Source of the DNA: Phyto melanocephala
Lineage: Eukaryota > Arthropoda > Insecta > Diptera > Rhinophoridae
NCBI GenBank assembly: GCA_941918925.1
Contig: OW799237.1
Location: forward strand, 96,011,015 to 96,075,014
DNA: 64,000 nt
Direction of reading: 5' to 3'
Shown here: piece after piece, positions 60,918 through 64,000 of the stretch
Layout: each line of letters opens with the position of its first letter
How positions within the stretch are numbered: the first letter of the stretch is position 1
Translations under genes and position numbers: made by a program
The notes under the pieces: generated by a model
Database searches by the model: none
What the model was told of the DNA's origin: nothing
What the model saw: only the letters and a program-made list of their open reading frames with translations

Positions 60918-61140
60918 GTAGGTACGTAGGTAAAGCTGGTGCAAAGTTACCCTCACATCCTCACCTGGAGACCATTACGGTCCATTGTAACGCCTTAATA
61001 TAGAAATGAAGAGAAAAATAGTATAAGAATATAAGTAGTTAGAATAGAAGAGAAAGAGATGCAGACCAGTCCAGAGTCTCTGGAATCGAATCCGCAACCC
61101 CCGAACTAGCACACTACTAACTAGTCCAACGCGGCACCCT

Positions 61141-62027
61141 TAATGAATGAACGTATAGCTTGCAGAATATTTTACGCAGGTCTTTAGTATACAAATATAT
61201 ATAGACATACATATATGAGTACATTTATATTTTATGTGACAGCCAGCGATGCTAGTGTTTATTTTTCATGTCGATTATACAAATTGGCATGTTGTTTATC
61301 TAAAGTAATTTTAACGCTAAATAAACCAAAATATTTATTACACAGACATTTATTATAAATAATAAACTGGTAGGAATAGCATTAAACGAAAAAATATAAA
61401 TAGCAACAAGATATTAAAATCAAATATAACGAGAAAAGAACATCGTAAAACAAATACAAAATTTATGTTTTAGTTGTGTATAAAAGCATATTTTTAGTTA
61501 GATGATTTAATATTATTTTAATATCATTAGCTATGTGTTTGTATATGTGTGTGTGTGTGTATATATGCCTGTAGATATATAAGTAATTAAAAACATTATC
61601 ATATAAATATTATTTCTTATATAAAAATGTATAACTCGGGTTATAAAAGAAGCCTAAAATAAAAATATCACTAATTTTAGATCAAGGATATAGAAAGCAG
61701 GCATTTACGTAATAGAAATTTAAAGGATATATTTATATATCAAATATAACAAATACTGCCAATATATTTTTACATAATGAATATACCTTTTCTGGTAGCT
61801 TCATACTATTGTAAAAATCAAAACAAAATTATTTGAGCTATGAGCTAAGGGATAATTAATTTTTTTTTATTGCCCACAAAAATTTACATAAAATAAATAA
61901 AAACAAACACAACTGATTTTCCTTAACTTGTGTGAGTAATAGTGTATGCGAGTAAATTTACGTTCGGTAATTCGAGCTCATATGTATTTGTGTTTATTTA
62001 AAAACATTAAATATGTATGTAGCGTAA
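61141..62027. other. AT-rich non-coding DNA with GT tract
   Basis: A (GT)n stretch lies at about 61545-61560. No gene or element recognised. Confidence 0.5.
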
Positions 62028-62031
62028 TTAA

Positions 62032-63635
62032 CCCTTATGTGAGTGACACAAAAAAACACCTTTTCTAGAGTGACAGGGGTACCCGGGTACCCACACACAA
62101 ATTGTATGAAAATTGCATATTTTTTCCATAGTGCTGTACGTTAAATTGACATAAAATTATATTTTGTTCTAAGGATTGCATTTTGGTCTTAACGTTTTTT
62201 TAGTTTTTAGTACAAAAATTTACTTAACCAGTAGCACTAATATATAAAACAAAAATATTTTAGCAGGAATCCCTACAGCTTGAATTTGGTACTTCCCATT
62301 TTATGAATTTTAAATTACTACTCGCTATATTGTCATAATAGTTTTTGAACAAAACTTAATATTTGTGATTCCTCTTTTTATGAGCCTTAGCAACAACACA
62401 AAGCCATTATATTGGTGGTTTGCCATTTTATAAACAGTAGCAGATTCAACAATACAATGACATCACAATTTCATTCTTAATTTTTTTTGTCCGGGAATAA
62501 GTAAATTAAGTTTTATAAAATGACAGACAGAGTCCGTCCTAAAGGATTAAATTTATTGGAAATTTAAAATATATTAAGTGAATGTGAAAGTTTTGTTATC
62601 GTGTTTGGCGATATGAGATCAGAAGCATCAGATGCTGAATTAGTACCCATGTGTAGAAACTGATGAAAACCCATACGATTCAAATGACAGCGAAGAAGCG
62701 GAATCGAATAGTGAACTTTGTGCTAAATATGGAACTTTTTGGTTTCTTGACCCATTTCGAGATAGTTTGCACATTTCTACACCAAAATATGTATTCGAAA
62801 GTTTTTTTTTCAGCGAAATGTGCAATATAATTTTATGTGAAAAAATCAAAAGGGAATACGATTAACTGGTGCATACAATGGAAATTTACACTGCAGGTAT
62901 CCGAATTCTAATAAAAAGCCACAAAATAAAATCTTCACATCATTTAGTGAAAATGATCTAGACGCATTTTTTGGTTTATTGATTGTTTGTGGCGTTCACA
63001 AATCTAATAAGGAGAATTTGACTGAGTTGTGGAAATCTAATCACCTACTCCTTACTCGGTCTGCAATATCATATGATAGGTTTAAAATGCTTTTACGTTT
63101 CATACGATTTGATAACGAAGCTACTCGTGAGTCACGTGTCGAAAATGACAAAGCTGCTGCACTCCGAGATATTTAGAACATGTTGAATTATAATTTACGT
63201 AAATATTATAAGCCTGGCAAAAAATATATATCAAAATACTATACATGTGTGTAGTTTCTTACAGCTTTAAAATCTATTAACTATAAGCGCAGATATTATA
63301 TTTTTTATTTTCTAAAATAAATTTCCTAATTTTTTCGAAGAAATATGCTTTAGAAAATGTTTTTTAAAAAAATAATAACAATTCTGCCATCCACTTTTAT
63401 ATATATAACTTTGGGTACCTGGGTACCCCTGTCACTCGCTTATGGGTGTAAAATAAATATCAATATACCTCGCCCATCCAAAGGGATATACTGGACATAT
63501 ATTAATGAAAATATAAAAACAATAAAAAGTTAAGAGTTCTCAAAAAGTTTGAGCAATGTAAATCATCTGCCACCATAAAATATTTTTATTTGAAAATGAA
63601 ATGGGTACCCGGGTACCCTGTCACTCACATAAGGG
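62032..63635 (+). mobile_element. piggyBac deletion derivative with perfect ends
   Basis: Flanked by TTAA on both sides (62028-62031 and 63636-63639). The 17-bp termini CCCTTATGTGAGTGACA are perfect inverted repeats. Sub-terminal palindrome-like blocks GGGTACCCGGGTACCC occur at 62078-62093 (left), 63414-63429 (as GGGTACCTGGGTACCC) and 63604-63618 (right), each beside a GTGACA/TGTCAC word. The 1604-bp interior holds only the N-terminal half of a transposase. Perfect ends suggest it moved recently, by a transposase supplied elsewhere. Confidence 0.92.
62610..63176 (+). pseudogene. piggyBac transposase, N-terminal fragment
   Basis: Starts with an acidic stretch (ENPYDSNDSEEAESNSELCA) and KYGTFW. 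After a frame change comes SENDLDAFFGLLIVCGVHKS, then LTELWKSN, SYDRFKMLLRFIRFDNEATR and ENDKAAALRDI, ending in a stop at 63174-63176. These are the standard first-half motifs of the DDE_Tnp_1_7 (piggyBac) domain: GV.KS....ELW, R F..ILR.IRFDN..TR and DKLA.IRDI. The segment with all catalytic aspartates and the C-terminal zinc finger are absent. Confidence 0.85.
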
Positions 63636-63639
63636 TTAA

Positions 63640-64000
63640 CCATGTGTGCAATTTTGTGTGCAGATGTATGTTGAAATCTAAATTGTATTTACATAATAGT
63701 TGTAAGATACAAATCTCTTAATATATGTAAATTTAATTTTTCAATTTAATAAATAAAATTAAATATTTAAAATAAATGAAGTAAATGTTTAACAACTTAA
63801 ATTTTTTAATTTATATCGACCATATCGACCCCTGTGCGCGAAATTATCGCAAGTTGCAAAAACAAAATTTTACAGTACAGCGCTTTTATAACTTTTAAAT
63901 AAATAAAAACGTAAATAACACTGCAACATACGATAAAATATACACAGCGTCATTTCCATAACTAAAACAGTTATCGCTATAATATTTTATCAGCGGATGG
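63640..64000. other. AT-rich non-coding DNA
   Basis: Nothing recognised up to the window edge. Confidence 0.5.

Larger units (their letters stand above)
59364..61140 (-). mobile_element. tRNA-headed SINE, interrupted by hAT-like insertion
   Basis: On the minus strand the element starts near 61140 with GGTGCCGCGTTGGACTAGTT. It has an A-box-like TGGACTAGTTAGTAGTG and, about 30 bp on, a B-box-like GGATTCGATTCC. The body TTCTCTTCTATTCTAACTAC and the tail ATGGTCTCCAGGTGAGGATG, ending TTTACCTACGTACCTAC, resemble the 3' UTR and tail of the RNase H LINE at 18531. The tail is split by the insertion 59377-60917, and its last bases (GGTAGGAAGGTAG on +) are at 59364-59376. The SINE itself is about 235 bp. 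The tRNA-derived nature is inferred from box sequence and spacing. Confidence 0.65.

Noticed and set aside
61070..61140. Functional tRNA gene
   Set aside because: A/B-box-like sequences are present, but acceptor and anticodon arms do not fold convincingly. It continues into a LINE-like tail, so a SINE head fits better.
31611..64000. Second exon of the semaphorin gene
   Set aside because: Searched by eye for the start of the sema domain (LYYRTF, YVGAMD type words). None seen, though a short exon could be missed without an alignment.

Overview
The window is AT-rich, TE-littered eukaryotic DNA of the kind found in large fly genomes. A higher dipteran, probably a calyptrate such as a blow fly, is my inference. 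It rests on three things: a first coding exon that looks like a class 2 semaphorin, Helitrons resembling the Drosophila INE-1/DINE-1 family, and the mix of piggyBac, Tc1/mariner, hAT, Harbinger-like and non-LTR remnants. There is no bacterial-style gene organisation. The only host coding sequence I can support is about 61 codons at 31427-31610 (+).

Layout, left half: 1-5.3 kb is mostly featureless with an INE-1-like 3' end at 2.4 kb. 5.3-7.2 kb is a decayed piggyBac carrying an 87-bp retroposed LINE/SINE tail with target-site duplications. 8.4-9.75 kb is a non-LTR retrotransposon 3' part split by a Tc1/mariner remnant, and a second LINE fragment of probably the same family lies inverted at 11.0-12.1 kb. 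MITEs follow at 10.4, 12.1, 12.75 (Harbinger type) and 15.7 kb (hAT type). 18.5-19.5 kb holds a LINE RNase H domain. 24.9-27.25 kb is an INE-1-like Helitron with a 288-bp tandem array and a nested mariner. 28.3-29.6 kb is a near-perfect 349-bp inverted repeat plus a direct copy.

Right half: 30.4-31.6 kb is the presumed promoter, 5' UTR and first coding exon of the semaphorin gene, ending at a strong 5' splice site. No second exon was found, so much or all of 31.6-64 kb is probably its first intron or intergenic DNA. This part carries a mariner (36.1 kb), an INE-1-like Helitron (43.4 kb), a piggyBac (47 kb), two more mariner-like remnants (50.2 and 51.1 kb), a Helitron with a 142-bp tandem array (53-54.3 kb), a three-level nest (SINE, hAT-like element, Helitron; 59.4-61.1 kb) and a piggyBac deletion derivative with perfect ends (62.0-63.6 kb).

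How the parts relate: the most interesting relationships are among the mobile elements. A SINE with a tRNA-like head appears to share its tail with the resident RNase H-bearing LINE. Two Helitron families carry internal satellite-like arrays. Nested insertions give relative ages. All transposase and reverse transcriptase copies seen are broken, so none looks autonomous. All element and gene assignments come from reading motifs in the sequence; no database search was run.
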